A stretch of 6,113 bases of DNA from an uncultured Clostridia bacterium (GTDB taxonomy: Bacteria > Bacillota > Clostridia > Lachnospirales > CAMVHY01), in contig CAMKTI010000106.1 in assembly GCA_946415665.1 (NCBI GenBank), positions 1 to 6,113 of the forward strand, written 5' to 3'. Position 1 is the first letter of the stretch. Each line of letters begins with the position of its first letter. Positions 5,053-6,113 of this stretch are shown here, piece by piece. The notes beneath the pieces are model-generated. The model made no database searches, was not told the DNA's origin, and was given only the letters and a program-made list of their open reading frames with translations. Both the position numbers and the translations under genes were made by a program.

Positions 5053-5697
5053 ATGAAAAAAAACGCATAATAGATTTGATATAAGTAATGCAGAGTGGAA
5101 ATTAATAAAACCGCACCTAACAGGTCGGCCTGGGCAACGTGGAAGTATAGCCAAAAACAATCGGAAGTTTATCAATGCAGTTGTTTGGATACTTAAAACA
5201 GGATCTCTGTGAAGCGATTTGCCACCGGATTATGGCAAGTGGGGCACGGTTCATCAAAAATTTATTCGATAGCAACAAAAGGCGTGTAGCAAAAGTTATT
5301 TGAGATTTTAAGGTATTAACAGGTAATACGAACTTTGAATGGCTAATGATATGCTTGGGTTATGCGAAAGCACACTTAATTATCAACGAGCTCGGTCTGT
5401 CTGTAAAATTTATTTTTATAGAAGAAACACGCGCCGATTGTAAAGAAGCTATTAATTTACTCAAAAATCTCGATGCAACACTAGTCTTTGCGTATTACGT
5501 TTGCGGTGACGATGAAATTTTGTCTTATATCGCTCAACAAAACATGAAATCGGGAATTTTCCAAAACGCAACAAACGTAAACAACATAAACATAACTGTA
5601 AACTGTGCCATTTTCGACATGTTATCAAAAATACCTTTCTCCATTTTATTTATATTCGTTGTACTTTTATGTATCCGCGATTCTTTAAATCTTTAAT
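5053..5697 (+). pseudogene. IS5-family transposase, heavily decayed
   Basis: This is a remnant of a DDE transposase of the IS5 family. AGGAG at 5038-5042 lies ten bases before an ATG at 5053. One extra A in the following A8 tract breaks the frame at once. The family sequence then reads RFDISNAEWKLIKPHLTGRP, FINAVVWILKTG, SDLPPDYGKWGTVH and, after further shifts, GVWQKLFEIL, NTNFEWLMI, ETRADCKEA and DEILSYIAQQNMK. The conserved C-terminal KNT..F....IRC appears in another frame near 5627-5690. Stops replace tryptophans at 5210-5212 (TGA), 5270-5272 (TAG) and 5287-5289 (TAG). About 30 residues after MI, including the first catalytic Asp and its SH.KVH context, are gone. The second Asp site (ADRGYD in the family) has become AYYVCGDD. 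The element is dead and differs from the copy at 1-291. Terminal inverted repeats are not recognisable. Confidence 0.88.
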
Positions 5698-5830
5698 AAA
5701 AGCAAAAAGATTTTTCATATTCACCATCTTAAATTTTTTTTGTCGATAAAAAAATAACAACCGACCTAAATAATTATATCACGCAAGAAAACAAACATAA
5801 AATTTATTTTTTTATATTTAATTTACGCAC

Positions 5831-5863
5831 AAAAAAACACGAGTATAAAAACCTGTGTTTTTA
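5831..5863 (-). terminator. terminator of the right-hand minus-strand gene
   Basis: AAAAACAC (minus strand, from 5862) pairs with GTGTTTTT (ending 5833), extended by poly-T on the exit side. It lies about 20 bases downstream of the stop at 5882. The stem is AT-rich, but the position is right. Confidence 0.65.
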
Positions 5864-5881
5864 TGTTTATCAACCTTCAGA

Positions 5882-6113
5882 TTATTTTGTTGTCTCCTCA
5901 TTATTTTCATTTCTGTTTTTTACATTGGGTTTGATCTCAATGTCGCATCCTTTTTTAAATTTATATCTACCGATTCCGCAAATGCCTACCACAGGATCAT
6001 CGAGTTTATCTTCATTTGTAAACACACTTTTGAGCCATTCACAACTTCCCGGATTTTGTTTGCTAAGCCAAAACATAGATCCGTGAATTATAGCAATGAG
6101 CGCGGAAAAAATA
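5882..6113 (-). CDS. 3' end of an unrecognised gene
   Basis: The frame is open from the window edge to TAA at 5884-5882, giving about 76 visible residues. The true start lies outside, because codons upstream of the internal ATG at 6076 stay open and no ribosome binding site precedes it. The visible part begins hydrophobic (FSALIAIIHGSMFWL), perhaps the end of a membrane helix. It continues with a short domain containing two cysteines (SCEWLKSVF and VVGICGIGRYKFKKGC), and ends in a polar tail (NVKNRNENNEETTK). I do not recognise the family. A terminator follows directly. Codon use looks like that of the intact genes. Confidence 0.6.
   Translation of the reverse strand, partial: IFSALIAIIHGSMFWLSKQNPGSCEWLKSVFTNEDKLDDPVVGICGIGRYKFKKGCDIEIKPNVKNRNENNEETTK

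Noticed and set aside
5053..5300. Reassignment of TGA to Trp, suggested by TGA at Trp positions here and in the pseudogene at 1115
   Set aside because: Intact genes use TGG for Trp, and TAG also replaces Trp in the same remnant. Ordinary pseudogene decay explains both.
1..6113. CRISPR array, tRNA or rRNA genes
   Set aside because: No regularly spaced direct repeats, no cloverleaf-like tRNA sequence and no conserved rRNA segment were seen on either strand.

Overview
The window is strongly AT-rich (roughly 70 % A+T by eye), uses AGGAGG-type ribosome binding sites, and ends its transcripts with A/T-flanked hairpin terminators. Its one clearly recognisable intact protein is a DUF11-repeat protein of a type common in Clostridia. 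Together with two decayed IS5-family transposases and several broken membrane-protein genes, this suggests a low-GC Bacillota (Clostridia-like) genome in decay, plausibly a host-associated or endosymbiotic bacterium. The lineage is inference. No housekeeping gene is present to confirm it.

Layout. Positions 1-291 (minus strand) hold the 5' half of a broken IS5-family transposase running off the window. A bidirectional terminator (398-432) separates it from a minus-strand pseudogene (450-1425). That pseudogene has three in-frame stops and two frameshifts, and encodes a soluble N-terminal part, two membrane helices and a polar tail. Divergently from it, behind a consensus TTGACA-17-TAGAAT promoter, lies an intact 381-residue gene of the same architecture (1645-2790). 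The two may be old paralogues around a shared divergent control region. A terminator, a 34-bp near-palindrome and a strong ribosome binding site lead into the DUF11 gene (2944-3816).

Downstream of the DUF11 gene is a degenerate tandem repeat. The DUF11 3' end, its terminator, a short leader and a small membrane-protein gene (3941-4393) are followed by a second DUF11 tail remnant, a second near-identical terminator, a related leader and a second, truncated membrane-protein gene (4768-4953). The first membrane-protein gene continues in the same frame past its stop for 68 open codons, so it is probably an interrupted longer gene. The second has a 12-bp inverted repeat whose right arm contains the start codon.

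Positions 5053-5697 are a second, unrelated IS5-family transposase with stops at tryptophan positions, frameshifts and a deleted catalytic segment. The window ends with the 3' part of an unrecognised minus-strand gene (5882-6113) and its terminator.

I see no defence, CRISPR or biosynthetic system. The best candidate for something undescribed is the repeated module of DUF11 tail, terminator and small membrane protein, with the possible start-codon-sequestering element of its second copy. Next is the family of soluble, membrane-hairpin, polar-tail proteins.
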